The notes beneath the pieces are model-generated. The model had not been told where the DNA came from. It did no database searches and saw nothing but the letters and a program-made list of their open reading frames with translations. A stretch of 27,850 nt of DNA, taken from NCBI GenBank assembly GCA_000969725.1, contig JXSR01S035558.1. One strand, written 5' to 3'. Of the stretch, positions 9,942-19,689 are shown piece by piece; position 1 is the first letter of the stretch, and each line of letters starts with the position of its first letter. The translations under genes and the position numbers were made by a program. The DNA is from Ophiothrix spiculata. Its lineage: Eukaryota; Echinodermata; Ophiuroidea; Amphilepidida; Ophiotrichidae.

Positions 9942-10290
9942 TTGTCATGTTGTAATTGTCTAGCCAACTGCAAATGGACTAGATCTAGAACGCTTTCACA
10001 AAATAGGGCTTGTAAGACATATTTTTGCTTTGCGCTTTGTTTGGTAGAACTTCTAGATATTTTTTACAAAGGAACCAGAGTGGTGATGAACGTTTCCAAA
10101 TCATGTGTCGACCACATCCTAGCCATCCATCCAGTTGTACACTCTCGGTGTCAAATAATCCCATGGGTTGCTTACTTTTAGCCGTCCAGACGTCAGCGGG
10201 TCCAATATCGCTCCGACCTGTTGCCCAGAACACTACATTATAAGAAAAGGTCAGCCTCACACAGCTTCAAATACGCTGATGATCTAAGCT
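9942..10290. other. GC-richer unassigned block, with a YADD-like peptide
   Basis: This block is less AT-rich than its surroundings and stays open on both strands for 70-90 codons. In the plus frame ending at 10292 the translation reads HSFKYADDLS then stop. FKYADD is the form of the reverse-transcriptase catalytic box, but no other RT motif (such as the PQG block) can be placed before it. It may be a heavily decayed retroelement. No host gene is recognised. Confidence 0.25.
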
Positions 10291-10920
10291 AAGTGAAGTC
10301 CACCCAGCACATAATCCATCCTAGATTGATCTTGGTGTACATGACCTTGATGCTTGGGCAAACTGACAATAAAAAAATGTAGGATAAAAAACAAAGCAAA
10401 AATCTAAAAAGATACCTCTTTGACTGCTGCCTTACCAGTACTAATTATTGAGCATGTTACCAATTTTATTTATTTAGTTAGGAATGACAACCGATGTTCC
10501 ATGTAATTTATTTTTATGTACCAGACATTTCCAGAATAATGTTACTCATATAGATATAAACACACACTGAAGTCACCTGATAAATAATTGTGCTTTCATT
10601 TTATTTTCTTTTGGTCATCTAACTAAATCTCATTCAATTTCTTCAATTCACTTCATAAGCTGCCGCCAGTCATGTTTCTGCATAAAACAATAAATCCTCT
10701 ATCATATCACCTGCTCTCCTCACTGAGTAACGATGTTAAAAGTGTTTTAAAATTTTGTTGACTCTTACTTACACAATTTTGCGTCATCTTAAATTGTTTA
10801 TCTGATTTTATAAGTAATTAAGTAAAATTTCATGTTATGTTAATATAGCACATTAAACAACGTCCACCAAATCAATACCGTAGAGAAAATCTAGTGAATT
10901 CGTTGACAAAAATTCAGTAA
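10291..10920. other. Non-coding, no feature seen
   Basis: AT-rich, with no supported gene, RNA or repeat. Confidence 0.5.
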
Positions 10921-11063
10921 GGGGACACGTCAAAACTCAACCCGCGGTTACCTGCCGGTTCTTGTCGGTCAAATAATAGGAATAATAAATAGCCAACCGC
11001 CCCAAACCGCCTAGAACCGGCATACCGGCAGACAATAGCTGGTTGGGTTTTGAAGTGGGCCCT
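10921..11063. mobile_element. 143-bp CpG-rich foldback MITE
   Basis: The left arm with GTCAAAACTCAACCC and TGCCGGTTCT has an inverted counterpart in AGAACCGGCATACCGGCA and GGTTGGGTTTTGA. TAA occurs directly outside both ends (10918-10920 and 11064-11066), which may be a target duplication. It is GC-rich compared with everything around it. Confidence 0.65.
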
Positions 11064-11066
11064 TAA

Positions 11067-11480
11067 GGGTACTTCAAGATTTTTTGCAGATCAGGACACG
11101 TTTTGTAAAGTTTTAACCAACTCAACTCTTATCCGGGAGAGGAAAAAAAATACTTACAATGATCTTTAATTAACAACAGATTGTTTGATTACGAAGATAG
11201 TGAAACATTAATGTAATATAAACAAACTATAATGATAGTAATAACAACAAACAACAAAACCGTTTTCTGTAACACTTTCTGATATCAAAACAATTGATGC
11301 TTATGAATAAACCTTTTTTATGTTGATAGTTGTTAATCTTCCAAAAAAGGTATTGTTAAATCCTATTTTTTGTTTAGAGTCGGACTTTGGTGTATACATG
11401 CTAGATGCAGTACATCAATAATATAAGCTAAATAGGTACGTAATTGTAAGCATTATTGCTTCTTTCCTTCCAGTTGGCAT
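11067..11480. other. Non-coding, upstream of the duplicated gene block
   Basis: No gene or repeat is recognised. It is not part of the tandem duplication, which starts at about 11481. Confidence 0.5.
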
Positions 11481-11635
11481 AACAGTAAAATACTACGAAT
11501 ATAACCTAGGAATGTATTACCAGGTTTCTTACTCCCCATTGATGACACCACATTAATCCCTCTCTGCAGCGCTAAACATAAACATCTCTTCATATTTTCT
11601 TCCGTAAGTGAAAGTCTCTAGGCATATATCAACAT

Positions 11636-11641
11636 CACGTG
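11636..11641 (+). promoter_or_regulatory. CACGTG E-box, conserved in both copies
   Basis: A palindromic CACGTG in the context CAACATCACGTGACAAACC, about 490 bp before the start codon. The same context is found at 14663-14668 in copy 2. Function inferred from the motif only. Confidence 0.4.
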
Positions 11642-11730
11642 ACAAACCACTGCCTGTTGTGTGAATGCATTTTGCGCAAGTCTCATTTCACTCAGATATA
11701 CGACGGAGACAAGTTCTGTAGCACCTTAGC

Positions 11731-12111
11731 GTAAGTTGTATATTATAAGCTAATGCTCACTTATTCTAAACATTAAATAAGGCAACGCTCTTAAATTTAA
11801 TGGTTTAATTTCCGCTTCATAATTATGGATTTAATTAAATACTCAACATGAAGCTTGAAGAAAAGACAGTACGTATCACATGTATGTTTTTGGAGAGGAA
11901 TGTAAACATGCTCTACTTCAAATGGAACTATTTGAAGCGTTGTTGATGCAAAGCAGGATGATATGTTGGAGTCACAAATGCGTTGTCGTTGTGTACATTC
12001 CAGCATCGTGTTAGGCTGCTATGTCTGACAAGCATTAATATAGCTAAGATGCAATAAAGTGTATATAGTTGTTCAGTATGAGAGGTATTATATAACATTT
12101 TTGTGTGTCAG
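11731..12111 (+). other. Possible 5'-UTR intron of gene copy 1
   Basis: The donor CTTAGC|GTAAGT at 11731 is conserved in copy 2 (14759). A T/G-rich stretch ending in TCAG (12111) lies 14 bp before the start codon and could be the acceptor. In copy 2 this acceptor reads TCAA. An initiator-like TCAGATA lies about 40 bp before the donor. Inferred from signals only. Confidence 0.3.
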
Positions 12112-12112
12112 A

Positions 12113-12118
12113 ATGTGA
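12113..12118 (+). promoter_or_regulatory. Minimal upstream ORF (ATG-TGA) before gene copy 1
   Basis: ATG followed at once by TGA, seven bases before the main ATG at 12126. Such start-stop elements can stall or reset ribosomes. The effect here is inferred. Confidence 0.4.
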
Positions 12119-12125
12119 CAAAAAT

Positions 12126-12824
12126 ATGGGAGCTGAATCAACTGAACGGTTGCCCTCATGTCAGGACATTGAGCATCTTGACATAAATTTAGTCGTGCTT
12201 GGTGCTCCATCGGTCGGGAAAACTGCATTAATAGAGCAATATATACGATGTCAATTTCCTAAAAAGCATAAGATCACTAAAGCTGCATGTGTTTATACTT
12301 CAGCCATGGTTTCTGTGGATAAAATATATGAGATAAATATTGTGGATATGCCAGTTATACCATTTTCTCCATTGGAACAAAAACAGATTAAGAAACATGG
12401 GATTCATTGTGCTTGGGAAGATTTGCAAGCATATGCACAAGCAATTGGAAGTGCCTCAGCTATTATATTTGTTTATGACGTAACATCATCACAGAGCTTC
12501 CAGTACATCAAAGATCTTCGTCAGCAGATTTTGGATTGTTATGATTTAGACGAATGTGAAATACCAATGATTGTGGCAGGGAATAAACAGGATCTTCACT
12601 ATATATCACAACTACCAAGGAAACATATATCACAGATTGTGCGAAAAACTTGGAAATGCGGCTATGTTGAAGTGTCAGCCAAATATAATTGGCACGTAGC
12701 ATCATTATTTAATGATGTTGTACGGATAGTGATTCAAATTAGCTCCCAGGCTAAGGAGAGCCAAGCCAAAGCAATACCCCTACGAGCATTGCGATCGACT
12801 AATTGTTCATGCACCATTATTTAA
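12126..12824 (+). CDS. RASL10B: RASL10-like small GTPase, intact copy 1 (232 aa)
   Basis: Ras-superfamily GTP-binding protein, expected at membranes through a lipid tail. Residues seen: P-loop GAPSVGKT (26-33), NKQD (153-156) for guanine recognition, SAK (184-186), and a C-terminal CaaX box CTII (229-232) with a second cysteine at 227. The switch-II place has DMPV (74-77) instead of the usual DxxG followed by Q, which is also the state of RASL10 proteins and suggests weak or altered GTP hydrolysis. RKTWKCGYVEVSAKYNWH (173-190) is close to what I know of vertebrate RASL10B, so the family call is firm and the A/B choice less so. An N-terminal extension of about 20 residues before the first strand makes it longer than the usual ~203 aa. 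The start is the first in-frame ATG (A at -3, G at +4); an in-frame stop lies at 12093. The coding region has no intron. Confidence 0.93.
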   Translation: MGAESTERLPSCQDIEHLDINLVVLGAPSVGKTALIEQYIRCQFPKKHKITKAACVYTSAMVSVDKIYEINIVDMPVIPFSPLEQKQIKKHGIHCAWEDLQAYAQAIGSASAIIFVYDVTSSQSFQYIKDLRQQILDCYDLDECEIPMIVAGNKQDLHYISQLPRKHISQIVRKTWKCGYVEVSAKYNWHVASLFNDVVRIVIQISSQAKESQAKAIPLRALRSTNCSCTII

Positions 12825-13049
12825 TCTTTTACGACCTCGTCCAGAGTATGTCGTGTGTATTTTGTCACTATAAGTACCCCCTATTTTGCACATTGCGACT
12901 CAACAGGGTTTATGTTGCATCTGTTACGGCTGATTACTGTTTTATATTTTGAGTTGTTGCTTACATTGAAGGGAATATTTATTTTCAAACGCTTTACTTC
13001 AACGCTGATTTATTTATGCGTAGATATTTAGTTATCTTTTATGACCTAT

Positions 13050-13055
13050 AATAAA
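13050..13055 (+). terminator. Polyadenylation signal AATAAA of gene copy 1
   Basis: AATAAA lies 226 bp after the stop codon and 24 bp beyond the duplicated block, so copy 2 did not inherit it. No comparable signal is seen near copy 2 until about 16280 (TAATAAAG). Confidence 0.45.
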
Positions 13056-13285
13056 ATACTGTATCCGGAAACCGTATGTATAGTTCTAAAATTTAAACAT
13101 ACGTGTTGTGTTTTTCATGACATAATTTTGGCAATTAACGAGTTGCTATCTCCTGGACAAGCTCTTTGTGCAACCAGCTGAATTGATGCAGGATTTGATG
13201 AATGTTTGTTCCTTGAGGCATTCGATGTATTCTCCATACCGGTACCGTGGAAGTTGTATTTCTTCTCTCTGTAGAAGGCACAGAT

Positions 13286-13531
13286 CGCAAAGTGAGTGCA
13301 AGAAAATCGTATCTACAATGGTTGCCTAAAGTTACAGTTATTTAAAACCTAGTCACTAGATGTGAACAATCCTTCACAATTTCCTTCCTTATGTTAGTAG
13401 CTCTTGACACTGTCACCCGAAGGACCATTTCAAGAGCTACTGACCAAAGACTGAACATTCGACAGTGTCCAATTAAAATTGATGTAAAGTGGTAGCTATT
13501 GCAGATACGACTTCCGTGCACTCACATAACG
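13286..13531. repeat. 246-bp foldback element
   Basis: CGCAAAGTGAGTGCA (13286-13300) is mirrored by TGCACTCACATAACG (13517-13531), followed inward by GTATCTACAATGG / GCTATTGCAGATACG. Near the centre AGTAGCTCTTG (13397) pairs with CAAGAGCTACT (13431-13441). It lies between the two gene copies and is absent from the duplicated block. Confidence 0.8.
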
Positions 13532-13933
13532 AAATTAATTTGAAGAACTCTCGGTCTGAATGATGTTCCCTCTAAATTTTGAGATAATCGCCACATTTTC
13601 TTAAATCTACTTTTTGGAATATATATAGAAACTGTCTTTTTAATATAACATCACTCCAGCTCTTTGTTTCTATATCTCAGATATGTACTGATCGCATGTT
13701 TTGCATTACATCTCATGGGGTCAACACGGTCGCTGTACATTATATTAAAGATACCTGTATTTTCGACATTACTGTCATCTTCAGATTAACATCTGTAATA
13801 AAGCAAAACCACTTGATTATTATGACAATTACAAACAAAGATTCCGTTCTACAAATACTTTCACCTCTCGTTTGGCGGACTCGTACGGGTCAAATTATCC
13901 TTTATAATTTAACAACAACAACAGCAACAGTAA

Positions 13934-13967
<34 letters not shown>

Positions 13968-14507
13968 GTTTATATTTAAAAAAAAAGTATATCACGGAGT
14001 TTATTTTTTCATGTGTCCGATAAAAACTAATGTGTTAACTATACTAAAAGTCCAAAGCTCATTTTATATATTGCATAAATTTCTTTAAACTAATTAATTC
14101 ATACCAAGAACGAAAGTTTGTTTCACCAAGTTTATTGAATTGATACAAAAGATTTGTTGCGTTTCTTATTGATGTTTTGTTGTTTTATTTCTTATATCAA
14201 AGGAATTTTGATATTTGAAGATAGTCTTTGTGTTTTATACATCATTTCTTTCACTCTGAAGAATGTAAACTGAACGGGTTTTTGGTTTTTTTAAAGATGC
14301 AATTTTGAAAACAAAAATTGTTACTTATACTCAACTAAAATGAATTCTGAAATCTATTAGCATCATTGCTAGGCAAGTACATCAGGTGACATAAGGACAC
14401 ACGTGTAATGTTTATGTAAAAACGAGTTTAAGAAATTGAAGACGTAAGGGTTTGCAGGAAATTATTGCTTTCATTCTTAATAGTGTTATTCATGAAATAT
14501 ATAGTTA
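13532..14507. other. Non-coding spacer between gene copies, with (CAA)n
   Basis: A CAA trinucleotide microsatellite lies at 13911-13967; it produces a Thr-rich open frame that is not a gene. No other feature is recognised. Confidence 0.6.
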
Positions 14508-14662
14508 AACAGTAAAATACTACGAATATAACCTAGGAATGTATTACCAGGTTTCTTACACCCCATTGATGACACCACATTAACCCCTCTCTTCAGCGCT
14601 AAACATAAACATCTCTTCATATTTTCTTCCGTAAGTGAAAGTCTCTAGGCATATATCAACAT

Positions 14663-14668
14663 CACGTG
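14663..14668 (+). promoter_or_regulatory. CACGTG E-box of copy 2
   Basis: Same context as 11636-11641. Confidence 0.4.
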
Positions 14669-15061
14669 ACAAACCACTGTCTGTTGTGTCGAATGCATTT
14701 TTCGCAAGTCTCATTTCACTCAGATATACGACGGAGACAAGTTCTGTAGCACCTTAGCGTAAGTTGTATATTATAAACTAATGCCTACTTATTCTAGACA
14801 TTAAATCAGGCAACGCTCTTAAATCCAATGGTTTAATTTCCGCTCCATAATTATGGATTTAATTAAATACTTAATATGAAGCTTGAAGAAAAGACAGTAC
14901 GTCTCACATTTATATTTTGAAGCGTTGTTGATGCAGACCAGGATGATATGTTGGAGTCACAGATGTGTACATTCCAGCATCGTGTTAGGCAAGCATTAAT
15001 ACAGTGAAGATGCAATAAAGTGTAGGTGATCCATGTGAGAGGTATAGTTTTGTGTGTCAAA

Positions 15062-15085
15062 ATGTGGCAAAAATATGGGAGCTGA
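15062..15085 (+). promoter_or_regulatory. Overlapping upstream ORF before gene copy 2
   Basis: A G where copy 1 has A turns the start-stop ATGTGA into ATGTGG. The upstream ORF now reads seven codons and stops at 15083-15085, past the main ATG at 15075, in a different frame. This would be expected to lower translation of copy 2 if used. Confidence 0.4.
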
Positions 15086-15650
15086 ATCAACTGAACGGTT
15101 GCCCTCATGTCAGGACATTGAGCATCTTGACATAAATTTAGTCGTGCTTGGTGCTCCATCGGNNNNNNNNNNNNNNNNNNNNNNNNNNNNNNNNNNNNNN
15201 NNNNNNNNNNNNNNNNNNNNNNNNNNNNNNNNNNNNNNNNNNNNNNNNNNNNNNNNNNNNNNNNNNNNNNNNNNNNNNNNNNNNNNNNNNNNNNNNNNNN
15301 NNNNNNNNNNNNNNNNNNNNNNNNNNNNNNNNNNNNNNNNNNNNNNNNNNNNNNNNNNNNNNNNNNNNNNNNNNNNNNNNNNNNNNNNNNNNNNNNNNNN
15401 NNNNNNNNNNNNNNNNNNNNNNNNNNNNNNNNCACAGGTACCAAGGAAACATATATCACAGATTGTGCGAAAAACTTGGAAATGCGGCTATGTTGAAGTG
15501 TCAGCCAAATATAATTGGCACGTAGCAACATTATTTAATGATGTTGTACGGATAGTGGATCAAATTAGCTCTCATGCTAAGGAGAGCCAAGCCAAAGCAA
15601 TACCTCTACGAGCACTGCGATCGACTAATTGTTCATGCACCATTATATAA
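15075..15650 (+). CDS. RASL10B: RASL10-like small GTPase, copy 2, middle unsequenced
   Basis: The first 29 codons are identical at the nucleotide level to copy 1. After the gap, the last ~70 residues keep the SAKYNWH block and the CTII CaaX tail. Visible changes against copy 1 are four replacements (L to V just after the gap, S to T, I to D, Q to H) and about four silent changes. The P-loop glycine-lysine and the NKxD region fall in the gap. Copy 1 has 393 bases between the same boundaries and the gap is 270 N, a difference of 123, so the frame holds if the gap length is real, with 41 codons missing. The gap may simply be mis-sized. No stop is seen in the readable parts, so it may be functional. 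Confidence 0.75.
   Translation: MGAESTERLPSCQDIEHLDINLVVLGAPSXXXXXXXXXXXXXXXXXXXXXXXXXXXXXXXXXXXXXXXXXXXXXXXXXXXXXXXXXXXXXXXXXXXXXXXXXXXXXXXXXXXXXXXXXXXQVPRKHISQIVRKTWKCGYVEVSAKYNWHVATLFNDVVRIVDQISSHAKESQAKAIPLRALRSTNCSCTII
15163..15432. other. Assembly gap, 270 N
   Basis: Unread bases within gene copy 2. The gap falls inside a near-identical tandem duplicate, a common place for assembly trouble. Confidence 0.99.
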
Positions 15651-15851
15651 TATTTTACGACCTCGTCCAGAGTATGTTGTGTGTATATTTTTACTACAAG
15701 TACCCGCTATTTTGCACTTTGCGACTCAACAGGTTTCATCTGTTACTGCTGATTACTGTTTTAAAGTATGAGTTGTTGCTTACATTGAAGGGGGTATTTA
15801 TTTTCAAACACTTTACTTCAACGCTTATCTATTTTTAACAATGCGTAGATA

Positions 15852-17049
15852 AGAAGCTTAAAATGTGGGAAATGTGACATTTTGTATGTATCATATGAAG
15901 CAGTATAATGTCGTCGTGTAGTGAAGTACCTGTCGCCATTTCTTTATGTTCGTATCGTCCAAATTGCTAAAGTTTAAATATAGCAGCAGAACAACTAAAT
16001 ATAACAGGCGGAACTGTAAGGTTTCAAAGCAGGAAAACAAGAACAGATATATATATATATATATGGTTTTACTACGCTTGAGATTTTTTGTATTTTTATA
16101 GTAAAAAAAACAAAAAACAGTGAGGTTGTTGTTTTTATATCTACGAGTATAATCGAAATGTTTTGACATTTTCTAAAAATACATCGGAAACAAAAGTGGT
16201 TGCTAACACTTATAACACTGCAGATTGTGGTTAAATTCGCAACCAAAACTCCATCAATCTGTACCCACAATGGCTGAGTCTAATAAAGATGACGACGACT
16301 AACTCCAAAAATTCAGCAATATATACGAGTACACCAGAAGGTCTAGATACACTTCGTCATTTTCATTCAGAATTTTTCTCATGGTGTTACATTTTCACCA
16401 CTATGTTAAATTTTCATTCGGAATGATAATTTTCATTTTGATTTTTTTCTCATGATAATTTTTTTTTTTTGCGATGGAGTAATATGTTTAACCATTTATC
16501 AAAATGTTCAGCATAGTGTAATATTTTTCGCATCGCAATGATTCATCATCTGTAGCATTTTGACAATTCATAGCACATTACTTTCTTTGGTAATCGTTGT
16601 TTTCAAACAGTACCATAATTATCTTGGTACTTTTAATATATTCTGAAATCTGTCCTTGACAGGTACTATGGATTTTATTCTGAAGAAAATATTTGCCTAC
16701 TGCTTCATTTTTTCCAATGAGAAACATTTTCATTTGGGATGTTTAACAATTTCTTGATTTTTTCATCATTCTAAGTGGATTTTAGCGGATTAATCCGATC
16801 AATAATATTGTCTGGGAACTCGTTCTTGAGGTCATTATGCATTTAGATGTCTGGATTTTACAATTGGTAAAAATGATGAAGTCTATTTTCCAAACCAAAC
16901 CAAACCTTTTTCAAAACAACAAACGTCCACAGCAATCAAAAATCAGTTCACAACAGTCAGAAATTTCTTGAATATAACTGACTGTCCATTCCAAGTTCGT
17001 TTTAACTTGAAAGTCACAAAATTGTTAGGCAATATTAATTTGGAAAGTT
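15852..17049. other. Non-coding, AT-rich; (AT)n microsatellite
   Basis: An AT dinucleotide tract lies at about 16046-16064. At 16360-16470 and 16680-16760 variants of TTTTCATTCGGAAT recur irregularly. No gene is recognised. Confidence 0.6.
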
Positions 17050-17113
17050 ATGGCCTCTTCTGTGGACTGTGATGAACAAGCGCCTATGTTTGATCCCCAT
17101 TCAACAGATTTTT
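17050..17113 (+). CDS. Possible first coding exon of an unidentified gene
   Basis: ATG at 17050 in good context (GTTATGG, G at -3 and G at +4) opens 21 codons beginning MASSVDCDEQ, ending one base before a strong splice donor (TTTTT|GTAAGT, 17114). Without splicing the frame stops three codons after the donor. No family is recognised, no matching downstream exon could be identified in the window, and no promoter was seen, so this may be chance. Confidence 0.2.
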
Positions 17114-19687
17114 GTAAGTGAACTTTGAAAGTCTTCTCTTTAGCCTATCGAGTTGGTACAAGTGGATATCTTATTCTGAAAGTATTTAGAAATGTTTCAT
17201 CCAGCTAGCATATGACACACTTATTTTTGGTCAATCAAAAATTTTCAAACTTATCATTTAGGCATCAGCAAAATTAAACTGAACAAGCATCGATCGGATT
17301 CATTAAAAACATACTAACTACATAGAGACTTTAGTTTATTTAAGTAAATATATAAAATATATCTTATGGTTTTTAATTATTGAATAGTCTTCGACTCATA
17401 TAGCGATTTATATTTATTATACGGTTATATAAATATCTTCATGTTTTGATCATTGAATATTCTTGGAAAAATAAATGATGCACTCAGTGACTTGAATCGT
17501 GCATATATAAGAAACCTTATAATACCGTCTATTGCTTGACGACTTCCGTCTTGACAACATTTAAGTATTCAGTAAATGACAACATTGCAGAGATACATGT
17601 CCAGGTGGTTGTTAACTTTACTTAAGAAACACCAATACTTATAATGGTATTGTTATATTAATGATTCTTATAAAGGCTAATTAGTCCGAGTAAAGATAGC
17701 TCGTTAGTCCAAAGTTGTGCCAGTTCGAGCATTAAAAAGGATAGGTAGTCCAAATTTTTATTTTTATCTCGATAATCATATTGTTTCCTTTTCTGTTTTT
17801 ATCACTATTGAAAAAGCAATAAATCAATGTATGATGATGCTTAAATGTTCACAAGACGATCATAATTGTTATATTGTTAAAATGGCTCTTATTTGGAGAT
17901 TGCGTAAAACTGCAAATTCTAGCAGATTTAAATATAAATCTGTTTAAATTATTTGCATACAGAAAGAGAAAATCGTGACCATGTTTAATTTTAGTGGGAA
18001 CAGAATATAAAGTTACAGAATATCTTTTATGACCTGTAATTACATACGTATAGTTCATATATTATGTTTGTTGTTAATTACGATCAATCAGTATTTCTTA
18101 TTGTATGTTTGTTGTACAATTAATTAGTATTTCATATTGCTTCCGTGAGATGCGCCAGAGTTTAAGTATTTGTCTTAACCATGTTAATGTAAAATAAACC
18201 TTTCAAGAGACTGAATAAATATAATACATTCCTATGTTACACTCTAATCAAAACATAAACATATGTATGACCGTATGTTGAACATTAAGAACATTTAAGC
18301 ATTAACGTACTACTAAAGCACTAAAGCAATTTACTTTTTATATGCATGTATTACACAACGTTTGTCTTTAATACAGCATTTTGATACCGCCTTTATTGAG
18401 AAACACCGTTGTTGCGAGTAGTTTTAAAGTGTGGATGAGGTTACTATATTGAATTTTCTTATTCCTGGCACTTCATTAAAAGTTTTAGGGGCGTGTCGAC
18501 GATTCCATTCATTCTGAGAGGTTGTATGCATTATCAAGTCAATTCAATACACATTTAATTTAACGATAACATGTGTATGGCCATAATTAAATAAAATACG
18601 CTATCTCACGAAAAAAAATAATAGATATGAAAAATCAAAGCTGGCGAAAATTGTTCCCATTGATATAAATGACTGCATAGTCACATTGATTTAAAAGTTT
18701 ATAATCGAAATTTAGTAATAGGAAGCAGGCATTTGAAACATCTAAGCCTGTATCGTTAAAATATAACATTTAACATCAAATAAAAGGCTCATACACGTAT
18801 GCTGATATTTATTTTAATTTTTGTATTTCATAACAAACGACAGTATTAATGTGGCCTAAACGATCGAACTATTAGGCGTATTAAATCCACAAAGAGGTCG
18901 ATGTGGTGTCCTCCAAAATTAACCCGAATCGATAGCATGACATCAAACCTTTTGATAATAATACTTTTCATTGAACCTGATTGAAAACCTTCCGTATTCT
19001 ATAGAAAATAACTCATTTAATGAGGGTTAGAAATTATATTATATTGTACAAAGTTAAGCATTATACAGCTTTCTAGTTTTGTTCTAAACACATCCCCTCC
19101 AAATGTCATCTTGTCATCAACAATATGCGCTTGGTGACACGAATAAAAAAATCGACTATAGGAATTCAATCAGCATGCAGTGTCAACATAATCAAGACGG
19201 AAAACTACATCAAGAAGGTAAACTAGGCTTTAAAACAGCAAAATAAACATATAGATTGGGTTAAAGAGAGACAAATATGAAATAAACTATATTTAGATAA
19301 CCTATAACGTTGAAAAAAGATTGAAAGCAATGTTGGAGGAGGACATATTTAATCATATCAATTCCAAAGCTTTCGATTAACAGCAAATTAATATCTCAGT
19401 GTGTTTGCACCAAAATAATGATGACATCATAACATAAAAAATACATTATCGCCTCTCACTGAAAAACAAATGATAAATGACCAATAATGTCGAAAAACGG
19501 AATACAACAAAGAATAAAGCTGATGAAACATTTTGAAACCGAAACCCTTCTTTTTCTTGTAATCACCATTTTTTGTGCCAACCCAACATGAAAGTTTGCC
19601 AACTTAGTCTACAATCCTGCTTCTTCGTTCTAGTTTTTGAGCTTCTGCGCCAATTTCGTGACATACGGCCTTAGCAGAAACACTGGA
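17114..19687. other. Long AT-rich non-coding stretch
   Basis: No gene recognised. It holds a decayed piece of the 26-bp minisatellite (listed separately) and a 40-bp tandem duplication at 18064-18140 (TATGTTTGTTGT ... CAGTATTTC). Confidence 0.55.
17676..17756 (+). repeat. Decayed copies of the 26-bp minisatellite unit
   Basis: GCTAATTAGTCCGAG (17676), GCTCGTTAGTCCAAA (17699) and GGTAGTCCAAA (17744) match the core of the foldback array at 6640-7125, which shows that the unit is dispersed. Confidence 0.7.
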
Positions 19688-19689
19688 TA

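Larger units (their letters stand above)
11481..13026 (+). repeat. Tandem duplication, copy 1 (contains the intact RASL10-like gene)
   Basis: From AACAGTAAAATACTACGAAT to TGCGTAGATA the sequence aligns with 14508-15851. Upstream DNA, coding sequence and about 200 bp of 3' sequence are all included. Outside these limits the two flanks are unrelated. Non-coding parts differ by substitutions and several indels. Confidence 0.93.
14508..15851 (+). repeat. Tandem duplication, copy 2 (contains 270-N gap)
   Basis: Aligns with 11481-13026. It lacks roughly 43 bp present at about 11885-11930 of copy 1 and has smaller deletions near 14965, 14990 and 15030. The Ns hide the middle of the gene. Confidence 0.93.

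Noticed and set aside
12126-12824. Processed retrocopy origin of the intronless RASL10-like gene
   Set aside because: No poly-A tail or target-site duplication is seen, and the duplicated block includes several hundred bases of upstream DNA, which fits DNA-level duplication. Whether the ancestral copy was a retrocopy cannot be told.
13696-14088. 130-codon frame with a Thr-rich centre
   Set aside because: The Thr run is the (CAA)n microsatellite read in another frame, and the flanks look random.
14863-15531. 222-codon minus-strand frame across the gap
   Set aside because: Most of it is N; the rest is the reverse strand of the RASL10-like gene and its leader.
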